A stretch of 64,000 nucleotides of DNA. It comes from Microbacterium sp. C5A9. Its GTDB lineage: Bacteria; Actinomycetota; Actinomycetes; Actinomycetales; Microbacteriaceae. A program made the translations under genes and the position numbers. This document shows, one piece after another, positions 19,892 to 27,920 of this stretch. Numbering within the stretch: position 1 is the stretch's first letter; every line of letters begins with the position of its first letter. A model generated the notes under the pieces. That model made no database searches. It was not told the DNA's origin and worked only from the letters and a program-made list of their open reading frames with translations. The stretch lies in assembly GCF_022627955.1 (NCBI RefSeq), contig NZ_JABXGD010000003.1:62001-126000 (forward strand), read 5' to 3'.

Positions 19892-20358
19892 GACTGCTCC
19901 TCAGAGGTGGGGGTGGTGGGGAAGAGGTGACGGTAGCGACCGTACCCCTCATCTTCCAGACTGTCAGCCGGGACGAAGCGCAGGGCGGCGGAGTTCATGC
20001 AGTAGCGGAGCCCTCCGGCGTCGCGCGGACCGTCGTCGAAGACGTGGCCGAGGTGGCTGTCGGCGCCGCTGGACCGCGCTTCGGTGCGCTTCATCCACAG
20101 CGTACGGTCTGTGCGGGTGGTGACGGCGTCGGCCTCGATCGGCTTGGTGAAGCTCGGCCATCCGGTGCCGCTGTCGAACTTGTCGGTCGACGCGAACAAC
20201 GGCTGTCCCGAGACGACGTCGACGTAGATGCCGTCGTCGTGGTTGTTCCAGTACGCGTTGCGGAAGGGCGGCTCGGTGGCGTCCTCCTGCGTGACCTCGT
20301 ACTGCAGGTGCGTGAGGTCGCTGACGGCCCCGGGGGTCTTGCTGTACTCGTTCGACAT
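19888..20358 (-). CDS. msrB: Peptide-methionine (R)-S-oxide reductase, single-cysteine type
   Basis: A 156-residue MsrB. Catalytic Cys120 is in '[13 protein letters not shown]'. Both CxxC zinc pairs of E. coli MsrB are absent (VVSG and SSGA in their places), and the resolving position reads 'DSGTGWPSF', so Cys120 is the only cysteine. It should reduce methionine-R-sulfoxide and be recycled without an internal disulfide. First gene of msrB-msrA; AAGGAG upstream of the ATG. Confidence 0.95.
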   Translation of the reverse strand: MSNEYSKTPGAVSDLTHLQYEVTQEDATEPPFRNAYWNNHDDGIYVDVVSGQPLFASTDKFDSGTGWPSFTKPIEADAVTTRTDRTLWMKRTEARSSGADSHLGHVFDDGPRDAGGLRYCMNSAALRFVPADSLEDEGYGRYRHLFPTTPTSEEQS

Positions 20359-20509
20359 GATCTGTCTCCTTGTCCGACGCAGCTGGCTGCGGCGTCACTG
20401 ATGTCAACCGCCGGCCGCGTGGATTTGGTCCCGTGGGACTGTGAGCGGGCTGTGAGTTTTCGCCGAGCAGATAGAGTTGCTCCCCGATATACACACAGGG
20501 GAGACGCAC

Positions 20510-21427
20510 ATGTCTGTTGGACTGCTCGCGGTCGTCGATGACATTCTCAGCGCCGCGATGAAGGCCTCCGCGAAGGCGGCGGGCGTGGTGATCGATGACG
20601 CCGCCGTGACCCCGCAGTATGTGCAGGGCATCACCCCCGCGCGCGAACTGCCCGTGGTCGCGAAGATCGCCGTCGGTTCGCTCGCGAACAAGTTCGTGAT
20701 CATCATCCCGATCGCTCTGCTCCTGACCGCGTTCGCCCCGTGGGTGCTTCCGTACCTGCTGATCCTCGGCGGCGCGTATCTCTGCTTCGAGGGTGCCGAG
20801 AAGGTGCTCGAGTGGTTCGGCGTGCAGCACGGCCACGCCGACGAGGGCGCGCGCAACGAGAACAAGCTCGTGTGGGGCGCGGTGCGCACCGACCTCATCC
20901 TCTCGACCGAGATCATGCTCATCTCGCTCGCCAATCTCGAGGCGGGCCTCGACATCTGGACGACCCTCGCGATCCTCGCGGTGATCGCGCTGATCATGAC
21001 CGGTGTCGTGTACGGCGCCGTCGCGCTGCTCGTGAAGATCGACGACATCGGCCTGAAGATGGCGAAGAACCCGGTCGCCCGCGTGCGCCACACCGGCATG
21101 CGCATCGTGCGCTCGATGCCCGCCGTCTTCCGCTTCATCAGCATCCTGGGCACGGTCGCGATGCTCTGGGTGGGTGGCCACCTGCTTCTCGTGAATCTCG
21201 GCGAGGTCGGCGTGCATTTCGGCTCCGACATCCTGCACGGCATCGAGCACTTCCTCGACCCCGCCGGCGGGGTGATCGTCTGGATCGGCGACACGCTGTT
21301 CTCGGCCATCGCCGGACTGATCGCAGGACTCGTCATCGTCGGGATCATCCTCGGCATCGGTCGACTGGTCGGCAAGAAGCCGAACTTCCACGAGGGCGAG
21401 GAATCCCCGGCGGACGTGCACGTCTGA
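20510..21427 (+). CDS. DUF808 (YedI-like) membrane protein
   Basis: A 305-residue polytopic membrane protein of the DUF808 family: it opens with 'LLAVVDDILSAAMKASAKAA' and contains 'GITPARELPVVAKIAVGSLA' and 'RTDLILSTEIMLISLANLE'. About six hydrophobic segments. The function of this family is unknown. The ATG at 20510 is preceded by AGGGGAGA. Divergent from msrB. Confidence 0.9.
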   Translation: MSVGLLAVVDDILSAAMKASAKAAGVVIDDAAVTPQYVQGITPARELPVVAKIAVGSLANKFVIIIPIALLLTAFAPWVLPYLLILGGAYLCFEGAEKVLEWFGVQHGHADEGARNENKLVWGAVRTDLILSTEIMLISLANLEAGLDIWTTLAILAVIALIMTGVVYGAVALLVKIDDIGLKMAKNPVARVRHTGMRIVRSMPAVFRFISILGTVAMLWVGGHLLLVNLGEVGVHFGSDILHGIEHFLDPAGGVIVWIGDTLFSAIAGLIAGLVIVGIILGIGRLVGKKPNFHEGEESPADVHV

Positions 21428-21443
21428 GCCGTCGAACCCGCCC

Positions 21444-22793
21444 TCACGCCGCGACGTCGTAGCGCGCTCTGCCTCCGAGGCGAGGAGTCCGCGCCGGATC
21501 GACGTGCGGCGGCGGGATGAGCCAGACCCGCGCCGCAGTGCCGATCCCGTCGATGCGGATGTCCCATCCGTTGTCGTGGATGCGGTGGTGACACGACTCG
21601 CACAGCAGCACTCCGTTGTTCAGATCGGTGGATCCGGTGTCGCGCTGCCACCACCGCACGTGATGAGCCTTGGTCATCTGCGGCGGCAGACCGCACATCG
21701 CGCATCCGCCGTCTCGCTCGACGAGAGCACGTCGCTGCGCTCGCGTGAACAACCGCTTCTCCCGCCCCCAGTCGAGTATCTCTCCGGCCGAGCCGAGGAC
21801 CACGGGGATGATCCCGCCACCCGCGGCCATCCGGCGGCAGGTACCCGCGCTCACCGGCTCGGAGCTCCCGTCGATCGTCGCGGAGCCGAGTCCCGAGACC
21901 AGGTCGTCGAGATTCACGCGCACCACCACGGTGGCCCCGGTTGCCGGCATGCCGCCGTTGTCGCACGCGATCGCATGATCGCAGATGGCTGCGAGTGCGT
22001 CGGCCTGGAGCATCGCGACGGTGCGACGATCGGCGTCGGACGCACCCGCGTCGGGCGCGGCGACGCGCGCCTGGAAGGTCGCGGTCACGTAGGCCTGGAT
22101 CGCGGCCTTGATCGACGCTCCCGAAGCGATGTCGGTCTGCAGGTCGAGGTGGAAGGATCCCTCGCGCTCGTACATGGTGAGCGATCGACGATCACGCGCC
22201 TGCCGCTCCTTCGGCGCCACTCCGTCGGGGTCGAGCCAGGCCTCTGCGCGGGCGACCAGTGTGCGCACGTCGTCGAGAGGAATCCCCGCGGCACGGGCGA
22301 CGAGCAGTCGCTCGGCTTCGGCGACCGCAGCCGAACCGACCCTGAGTCGCACGCGCTCGAGCAGAGTGACGATGAGCGCGGCGGCCTGCACCGAGATCTC
22401 CCCCGCGGCGAGCGCCGCTGCGAGCACGGGGTACTTCGCCGGCAGCAGCTCGCCCAGCAGGCTGGTGCGCGGTGCAGCGGCCTGGCCGACCGTGATCAGG
22501 CGCTTCGCGTCCCCCGCCGAACCACCCGTCGTCGCCGCGATCATCGCCGCCGCGCTCCGGAAGCCGTGCTGCTTCGCCAGCGCCGCGGGCCCGAGCTCCG
22601 GACGCGATTCGTGCGCGATCGTGGCGGCGAGTTCGACATGGAGACCGTCGAGACAGCGCTGCACCTCACCGACGGCGCGATGCGCGTCGAGCAGTTCCGC
22701 CCGAGACAGATCTGACCCCCGCTCGGCATCCGCCCATGCGCTGCCGAGGCGCTCGATGGCCTCGAGCAGGGGCGTCAGGCGGATTCCGGGCAT
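21444..22793 (-). CDS. DUF222 / 13E12-type HNH endonuclease-like protein
   Basis: A 449-residue protein. Residues about 10-320 are DUF222 (helical, 'LAAALAAGEISVQAAALIV'). The C-terminal HNH domain has 'CAMCGLPP', 'AHHVRWW' and 'LLCESCHHRIHDNGW', with both zinc CxxC pairs and the catalytic histidines intact. These proteins are abundant in actinobacteria; their role is not settled, though an HNH nuclease activity is expected. An SOS-like box lies 11 bases upstream of the start, and 13E12-family genes belong to the LexA regulon in Mycobacterium tuberculosis. Confidence 0.92.
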   Translation of the reverse strand: MPGIRLTPLLEAIERLGSAWADAERGSDLSRAELLDAHRAVGEVQRCLDGLHVELAATIAHESRPELGPAALAKQHGFRSAAAMIAATTGGSAGDAKRLITVGQAAAPRTSLLGELLPAKYPVLAAALAAGEISVQAAALIVTLLERVRLRVGSAAVAEAERLLVARAAGIPLDDVRTLVARAEAWLDPDGVAPKERQARDRRSLTMYEREGSFHLDLQTDIASGASIKAAIQAYVTATFQARVAAPDAGASDADRRTVAMLQADALAAICDHAIACDNGGMPATGATVVVRVNLDDLVSGLGSATIDGSSEPVSAGTCRRMAAGGGIIPVVLGSAGEILDWGREKRLFTRAQRRALVERDGGCAMCGLPPQMTKAHHVRWWQRDTGSTDLNNGVLLCESCHHRIHDNGWDIRIDGIGTAARVWLIPPPHVDPARTPRLGGRARYDVAA

Positions 22794-22803
22794 GCCTCCA
22801 TTT

Positions 22804-22819
22804 TAGAACAAAGCTTCGA
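22804..22819 (-). promoter_or_regulatory. LexA (SOS) box candidate upstream of the HNH gene
   Basis: On the minus strand the sequence reads TCGAAG CTTT GTTCTA, matching 10 of 12 fixed positions of the actinobacterial SOS box TCGAAC-N4-GTTCGA. It ends 11 bases before the DUF222-HNH start. LexA repression is inferred. Confidence 0.6.
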
Positions 22820-22875
22820 AACTCGCGCGGAATCCCGGCATCCGATGGTCCACGACAGAACGGGGTTCCCCCACG

Positions 22876-23628
22876 CTACGAGCGGGCGCGATCGGCACTG
22901 CTCAGCCACTCATCGAAGGCGATGTCTCCCTGCTCCGCATCCGCCCCGCCACGCAGCGACCCCGACGCCAACCCGCGCCAGTACGCCCCCGGCAGCCGCA
23001 CCCCGAGCACCGGTCGACGGACCCCGTCGAACGCGAGCTGCCGCCGTGCGACATCCGCGAGCACCTCATCACGGGGACCGACCAGATCGCGGGCCCGCCC
23101 CGACGCCCCCGCCTCGGCGGCCCGCACCAGGTGCGCACCGACCTCGCGCGCGGCCACGGGTCGCATGCGCATCGTCGGCACCACCGCCACCGGCCCTCGC
23201 ATGCCCGACAGCAGCTGACCGGCGAACTCGTGGAACTGCGCCGCCCGTGCGATCGTGAACGGCACCGGCCCCGCCGCGACCGCGCGTTCCTGCGCGAGCT
23301 TGCCCGCGTAATAGGAGGCATCGATCCTGTCGATCCCCACGATCGACAGCGCGACATGATGCCCGACGCCGACGCTCTCCTCGGCAGCGAGCAGACGGCG
23401 GGTCGCGGTCTCGAAGAACTCGATCGCCGTCGCGGCCGAGAGGGTCGTCGTGTTCGTGACGTCGATCACGGCGTCCGCCCCCTGCAGCGCCTCGTCGAGA
23501 CCGTCGCCGCTGACCACATCGACGCCGGTCGAGCGGGACAGCACGACCACATCGTGCCCCGCGGCCTGCGCCGCCGCGACCGTGTGCCGGCCGACCACCC
23601 CGGTTCCTCCTGCAACAGCGATCCTCAT
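22876..23628 (-). CDS. NmrA-like NAD(P)-binding epimerase/oxidoreductase
   Basis: A 250-residue atypical SDR. The nucleotide-binding motif 'VAGGTGVVGRH' is at the N-terminus, and 'SYYAGKLAQERAV' holds the Y-x3-K pair. It is divergent from an ECF41 sigma factor. ECF41 genes are typically neighbours of, and direct, an oxidoreductase/epimerase or carboxymuconolactone decarboxylase gene, so this is the presumed ECF41 target. GAGGGAG precedes the ATG at 23628. Confidence 0.88.
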   Translation of the reverse strand: MRIAVAGGTGVVGRHTVAAAQAAGHDVVVLSRSTGVDVVSGDGLDEALQGADAVIDVTNTTTLSAATAIEFFETATRRLLAAEESVGVGHHVALSIVGIDRIDASYYAGKLAQERAVAAGPVPFTIARAAQFHEFAGQLLSGMRGPVAVVPTMRMRPVAAREVGAHLVRAAEAGASGRARDLVGPRDEVLADVARRQLAFDGVRRPVLGVRLPGAYWRGLASGSLRGGADAEQGDIAFDEWLSSADRARS

Positions 23629-23706
23629 CCGTCTCCCTCTCGGCTCACGCGGGCTGCACACGCATCCGCACCAGGATGCGCCCATCGCGCCCTGTCTGCA
23701 GAGGAT

Positions 23707-23760
23707 GACGACGCCACCCCCGGGAATGTGAGGCCTCACACGAGCCGCCCCTGCGTCGTC
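23707..23760. promoter_or_regulatory. Divergent ECF41 promoter pair sharing one palindrome
   Basis: TGTGAGGCCTCACA (23727-23740) is a perfect palindrome. In both directions its TCACA end serves as a -35-like element: rightwards CCTCACA (to 23740), 16 bases, CGTC (23757-23760); leftwards CCTCACA (to 23727), 16 bases, CGTC (23710-23707). The ECF41 promoter as I recall it is TGTCACA and CGTC with 16-17 bases between. The leaders to the sigma and oxidoreductase starts are about 50 and 75 bases. Confidence 0.72.
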
Positions 23761-23813
23761 ATATCCTGCGAAGACACTGCATCGACCTTTCCGCACCCTC
23801 GCGAGGAGACCCC

Positions 23814-24728
23814 ATGGACGACGAGCTCGACGGCGTCTTCCGCGAACGCCGGCGGCTGCTCGCCCTCGGATACCGCATGACGGGGACGCTCGCGGATGCG
23901 GAGGACGTGGTGCAGGAGACCTACCTGCGCTGGTATCGCCTCGCCGACGCCGAACGCGAGGCGATCGCGAATCCCGCGGGCTGGCTGACCACGGTCGCCG
24001 GTCGTGTCGCGCTCGATCTGCTGGGCTCCGCCCGCCGGAGGCGCGAGCAGTACATCGGCCCGTGGCTGCCCGAGCCCGTGCCGACCGACGTCTTCGCCGG
24101 AGCGATCGGCTCGCGCACGGAATCACCGCAGGACCCTCTGGATCGCGTCACCCTCGACGACGACGTGTCCACAGCGCTGCTGGTGGTCCTCGAAGCCATG
24201 ACCCCGGCGGAACGCGTCGCCTTCGTGCTGCACGACGTCTTCGCCGTTCCGTTCGACGAGATCGCCGAGACGGTCGGACGGTCGTCGGCTGCGGTGCGGC
24301 AGCTCGCGGCATCCGCCCGCCGGCACGTGCGCGAGAGCCGGGCGACCACGGTGCCGCGCGCCGAGCACGACCGCGTGGTCCGCGCCTTCCAGGAGGCGAC
24401 GCGCACGGGCGAGGTGGCTCCGCTGCTGCGCTTCCTCGCACCCGGCGTCGAGCTGCGCAGCGACGGCGGCGGCGTGGTGAGCGCCGCGCGCAACGTCGTC
24501 TCCGGCGCCGACAACGTCGCGCGCTTCCTGCTCGGCATCGCGGCCAAGCGGCCCACCATGGCGATGGAGCAGCAGCAGTTCGGCGACGGCCTCGGCTTCG
24601 TCTTCCGCGAGGAGGGCGAGGTCGTCGCGGTCATGAATCTGGATGTCGCGGCCGGCGCGATCACACAGGTGTGGATCGTGCTCAACCCGGCGAAGCTCTC
24701 GCACTGGCTGCCCGGTGTCCGATTCTGA
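23814..24728 (+). CDS. sigJ: ECF41-family sigma factor (SigJ-like) with SnoaL-like C-terminus
   Basis: A 304-residue sigma factor. Region 2 has 'YRMTGTLADAEDVVQETYLRW', region 4 'HDVFAVPFDEIAETVGRSSAAV'. ECF41 hallmarks are all present: 'WLPEPVPTD' in the linker, 'RSDGGG' in the C-terminal domain and 'NPAKLSHW' at the end. The roughly 110-residue SnoaL-like C-terminal domain acts as a built-in regulator in this family, replacing an anti-sigma factor. It faces the NmrA-like gene over a bidirectional promoter. GAGGAG precedes the ATG. Confidence 0.93.
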   Translation: MDDELDGVFRERRRLLALGYRMTGTLADAEDVVQETYLRWYRLADAEREAIANPAGWLTTVAGRVALDLLGSARRRREQYIGPWLPEPVPTDVFAGAIGSRTESPQDPLDRVTLDDDVSTALLVVLEAMTPAERVAFVLHDVFAVPFDEIAETVGRSSAAVRQLAASARRHVRESRATTVPRAEHDRVVRAFQEATRTGEVAPLLRFLAPGVELRSDGGGVVSAARNVVSGADNVARFLLGIAAKRPTMAMEQQQFGDGLGFVFREEGEVVAVMNLDVAAGAITQVWIVLNPAKLSHWLPGVRF

Positions 24729-24817
24729 CCCCGCACATCGCCGCTCTCGCATCCCGCATCCCCGCACCCTGCTACCGTCGTCCCGTGCGCACCCGAGCGC
24801 AGATGCAGGAGACCCCG

Positions 24818-25345
24818 ATGAGCGACCACCAGATCAGGGATGCCGAGACCGCCGATCTCGAGGCCATCACGGCCATCCACAACGACGCGGTCCTCCACAC
24901 CACCGCCATCTGGAACGAAGAGGCCGTCACCGTCGACGACCGCGCCGCCTGGCTCGCCGCTCGACAGGCGAAGGGCTATCCCGTGATCGTCGCCGTCGAC
25001 GACAGCGGAGTGCTCGGGTATGCGACCTTCGGCGACTGGCGCCCGCACAGCGGCTACCGCCACACGGTCGAGCACTCGGTCTACGTGCGCGACGGGCAGC
25101 GCGGTCGCGGCATCGGCAAGGCGCTCATGATCGAGCTCATCCACCGCGCCCGCAGCCTCGGCATACACGTCATGGTCGCGGCGATCGAGAGCAGCAACAC
25201 CGGGTCGATCATCATGCACAAGCGACTCGACTTCATGCAGGTGGGGCGGATGCCGCAGGTCGGCGCCAAGTTCGACCGCTGGCTCGATCTCACGCTCCTG
25301 CAGCTCGTCCTCGACGAACGCCCCTTCCCGGACGAACGCCCGTGA
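24818..25345 (+). CDS. GNAT N-acetyltransferase (phosphinothricin-acetyltransferase-like)
   Basis: A 175-residue GNAT protein. The CoA-binding loop is 'GQRGRGIGKALM' (Q/R-x-x-G-x-G/A), and 'AIHNDAVLHTTAIWNEEAVT' and 'HSVYVRDG' match the PAT/YncA/MddA group that acetylates phosphinothricin or methionine sulfoximine and similar amino acids. The ATG at 24818 has CAGGAGA about 6 bases upstream; an in-frame ATG at 24803 lies before it. The stop overlaps the next gene's GTG start. Confidence 0.88.
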   Translation: MSDHQIRDAETADLEAITAIHNDAVLHTTAIWNEEAVTVDDRAAWLAARQAKGYPVIVAVDDSGVLGYATFGDWRPHSGYRHTVEHSVYVRDGQRGRGIGKALMIELIHRARSLGIHVMVAAIESSNTGSIIMHKRLDFMQVGRMPQVGAKFDRWLDLTLLQLVLDERPFPDERP

Positions 25346-26073
25346 ACGCCTTCCTGTGGCTGGTCGACGCCTTCAACTCGCAGTGGGTGCTCCCGGGCGG
25401 GCAGGTGCTGCTCGTGCGCGAGGTCGTCGGGAACATCTTCGGTCTGGCGAGTGCACTCGGCGGCATGCGCCGCAAGATCTGGGCCTGGCCGGTGGGAATC
25501 ATCGGCAACGTCCTGCTGCTCACCGTGTTCCTCGGCACCATCCTCAATCCCGATCATGAGCTGCCGCACCTGCTGGGCCAGGCGGGCCGCCAGGTGATGT
25601 TCATCGTCGTCGCCGTGTACGGCTGGGTGCGCTGGCGACAGGCGTCGTCCGACGGCGGTCGCGTCACACCCCGGTGGGCGCCCACGAGCGCGCGCATCGG
25701 CCTGGTGCTCGTGATGATCATCGGCACGGTCGCACTGACCCCGCTCTTCCGTCTGCTCGGTTCGTACGAACCCGTCTGGGCCGACGCGTGGACGTTCGTC
25801 GGCTCCCTGCTCGCCACCTACGGCATGGCCAAGGGGTGGACGGAGTTCTGGCTCATCTGGATCGCCGTCGACGTCGTCGGGGTGCCACTGCTGTTCAGCT
25901 CGGGCTTCTACGCGACCGGGTTCATGTACGTCTTCTACGGCGTCTTCACGGCGGTCGGGTTCGTGGTCTGGTGCCGCGCGCAGGCGAACGCCAAGCCCCA
26001 GGTCGACACGATCATGCCCGATCCACGGCCCATCACCTCCACGACGAAGACGGTCGACCGAGAGCGGGACTGA
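25342..26073 (+). CDS. pnuC: PnuC-type nicotinamide riboside transporter
   Basis: A 243-residue membrane protein with about seven hydrophobic segments. The family pattern is visible in 'WGVRWRQ'-like 'YGWVRWRQ', 'WTEFWLIWIAVDVVGVPLLF' and the end 'YVFYGVFTAVGFVVWCRAQ'. It imports an NAD precursor, usually nicotinamide riboside, by facilitated diffusion. The GTG at 25342 overlaps the acetyltransferase stop (GTGA), so the two are co-translated; a functional link is not obvious. Confidence 0.9.
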   Translation: MNAFLWLVDAFNSQWVLPGGQVLLVREVVGNIFGLASALGGMRRKIWAWPVGIIGNVLLLTVFLGTILNPDHELPHLLGQAGRQVMFIVVAVYGWVRWRQASSDGGRVTPRWAPTSARIGLVLVMIIGTVALTPLFRLLGSYEPVWADAWTFVGSLLATYGMAKGWTEFWLIWIAVDVVGVPLLFSSGFYATGFMYVFYGVFTAVGFVVWCRAQANAKPQVDTIMPDPRPITSTTKTVDRERD

Positions 26074-26158
26074 CACGCCCCGATCGCATCCCCGCGACTC
26101 GAACGCAGAGGGATGCGCTCGGCGAATGTGTCGTCGCGTGTCGCCGAGGCTGGCACAG

Positions 26159-26177
26159 CCCGCCCCCCGCGGGTTTT
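26159..26177 (+). terminator. Small hairpin with T-run upstream of the monooxygenase
   Basis: CCCGC (26159-26163), five C, GCGGG (26169-26173), TTTT (26174-26177). It is short but is the only stem-plus-T-run seen here; it could end the GNAT-pnuC transcript 10 bases before the next ATG or be chance. Confidence 0.35.
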
Positions 26178-26187
26178 GCTTGTCCCC

Positions 26188-27573
26188 ATGACCCGCCAGA
26201 TCCGCTTCAACGCCTTCGACATGAACTGCGTCGCCCACCAGTCGTCCGGGCTGTGGCGGCATCCTGACGACCGGTCGCGTCAGTACAACACCATCTCGTA
26301 CTGGACGGATCTGGCGAAGCTGCTCGAGAGCGCGACCTTCGACGGCATCTTCATCGCCGACGTGCTCGGCACCTACGACGTGTACGGCGGCACGAACGAG
26401 GCCGCGATCCGCAACGGCGCGCAGGTCCCCGTGAACGACCCGATCCTGCTCGTCAGTGCCATGGCCGCCGTCACCGAGCACCTCGGGTTCGGCATCACCG
26501 CGGGCACCGCGTTCGAGCATCCGTATCCGTTCGCCCGCCGACTCAGCACGCTCGACCACCTGACCAACGGACGCGTCGGATGGAACGTCGTGACCGGCTA
26601 CCTGCCGAGCGCGGCCCGCAACATGGGTCAGCACGACCAGCTCGCGCACGACGACCGCTACGACCACGCCGACGAGTACGTCGAGGTGCTCTACAAGCTG
26701 TGGGAGGGGTCGTGGGAAGACGACGCCGTCGTCGAAGACCGCGAGCGCGGCATCTTCACCGACCCGGCGAAGGTGCACCCGATCGGCCATGAGGGAAAGC
26801 ACTTCAGCGTTCCCGGCATCCACATCTCCGAGCCGTCGCCGCAGCGCACCCCCGTCATCTACCAGGCCGGAGCGAGCCCCCGCGGTGTGCGCTTCGCCTC
26901 GGAGAACGCCGAGGCGATCTTCGTCGCCGCCCCCTCAAAAGAGGTGCTCGCGGGCACGGTGAAGCGCATCCGCGACGCCCTGGAGGATGCCGGTCGTGAC
27001 CGCTACGACGCGAAGATCTACACGCTGCTCACCGTGATCACCGGGGCGACGAGTGAGGATGCCGCAGCGAAGCACGCCGAATACCTGTCGTACGCGAGCC
27101 CCGAGGGGGCGCTGACCTTCATGTCGGGATGGATGGGCGTCGACCTGTCGCAGTATGCCGAGGACGAGCCGGTGGGCAACGTCGAGTCGAATGCGATCCA
27201 GTCGGTGCTGCAGCACCTCAAGGAGGAGGCCGATCTCGGACGCGAGTGGACCGTCGGCGACTTCGGACGCCACAACGCGATCGGCGGCCTCGGCCCCACG
27301 ATCGTCGGATCGGGCGTCGAGATCGCCGACGAACTGCAGTCGTGGGTCGAGGAGACCGACATCGACGGCTTCAACCTCGCCTATGCGGTGACTCCCGGCA
27401 CCTGGCAGGACGTGATCGAACACGTCATCCCCGTGCTGCGCGAGCGCGGCGTCTACCCCGAGGAGTACGCACCGGGCACGCTCCGCAACAAGCTGCAGGG
27501 CAAGGGCGACCGCGTGCAGGACACGCATCGCGCCGCGCGCTACCGGGTGGGGGCGAAGGCTCCCGTCGCCTGA
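26188..27573 (+). CDS. FMN-dependent monooxygenase of the NtaA/SnaA/DszA family
   Basis: A 461-residue bacterial-luciferase-fold enzyme. 'HQSSGLWRHPDDRSRQYN', 'FDGIFIADVLGTYDVYGG', 'NDPILLVSAMAAVTEHLGFG' and 'TNGRVGWNVVTGYL' are characteristic of the nitrilotriacetate / desulfurisation group. It uses FMNH2 and oxygen to oxidise an organic substrate and normally needs a partner flavin reductase, which is not nearby. Substrate may be an organosulfur or chelating compound. The ATG at 26188 has no clear ribosome site. Confidence 0.9.
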   Translation: MTRQIRFNAFDMNCVAHQSSGLWRHPDDRSRQYNTISYWTDLAKLLESATFDGIFIADVLGTYDVYGGTNEAAIRNGAQVPVNDPILLVSAMAAVTEHLGFGITAGTAFEHPYPFARRLSTLDHLTNGRVGWNVVTGYLPSAARNMGQHDQLAHDDRYDHADEYVEVLYKLWEGSWEDDAVVEDRERGIFTDPAKVHPIGHEGKHFSVPGIHISEPSPQRTPVIYQAGASPRGVRFASENAEAIFVAAPSKEVLAGTVKRIRDALEDAGRDRYDAKIYTLLTVITGATSEDAAAKHAEYLSYASPEGALTFMSGWMGVDLSQYAEDEPVGNVESNAIQSVLQHLKEEADLGREWTVGDFGRHNAIGGLGPTIVGSGVEIADELQSWVEETDIDGFNLAYAVTPGTWQDVIEHVIPVLRERGVYPEEYAPGTLRNKLQGKGDRVQDTHRAARYRVGAKAPVA

Positions 27574-27593
27574 TCAGCGTCGGCGGTGCCGGA

Positions 27594-27773
27594 TCACTCG
27601 GCTTTCGAGCTGAAGAGTCCCCGCAGCACGAGGAACACGATGACGGCCACGACCAGCACGATCGCGAGCTTGGCGACGAACCACAGGATCGAGAACAGCG
27701 CGCTGACGATCCACCAGGCGATCACCACGGCGAGGACGACGCCGACGATGGTCCAGAGCGAGTTCTTGTTCAT
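27594..27773 (-). CDS. Small two-helix membrane protein
   Basis: A 59-residue reading frame. After MNKNSLW come two hydrophobic stretches, about residues 8-29 ('TIVGVVLAVVIAWWIVSALF') and 31-50 ('ILWFVAKLAIVLVVAVIVFL'), then a short basic tail ending 'KAE'. GGAGAC precedes the ATG. The consistently hydrophobic third-position-GC codons and the ribosome site support a real gene. It fills the gap between the monooxygenase and the redox gene. Function unknown. Confidence 0.7.
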   Translation of the reverse strand: MNKNSLWTIVGVVLAVVIAWWIVSALFSILWFVAKLAIVLVVAVIVFLVLRGLFSSKAE

Positions 27774-27920
27774 GTCTCCAGCCTAGGCGGCGCGGCCGAC
27801 GTCACGGATCAGGATGTCGCGCCGTCGCACCATCCCCCACCCGGCGCGATCCGTCAAGACCCTTCTGGCGAGCGACGCGTGCGGCGAGACTTCGAGCATC
27901 CGATCTTTGGGAGCTCTTCC

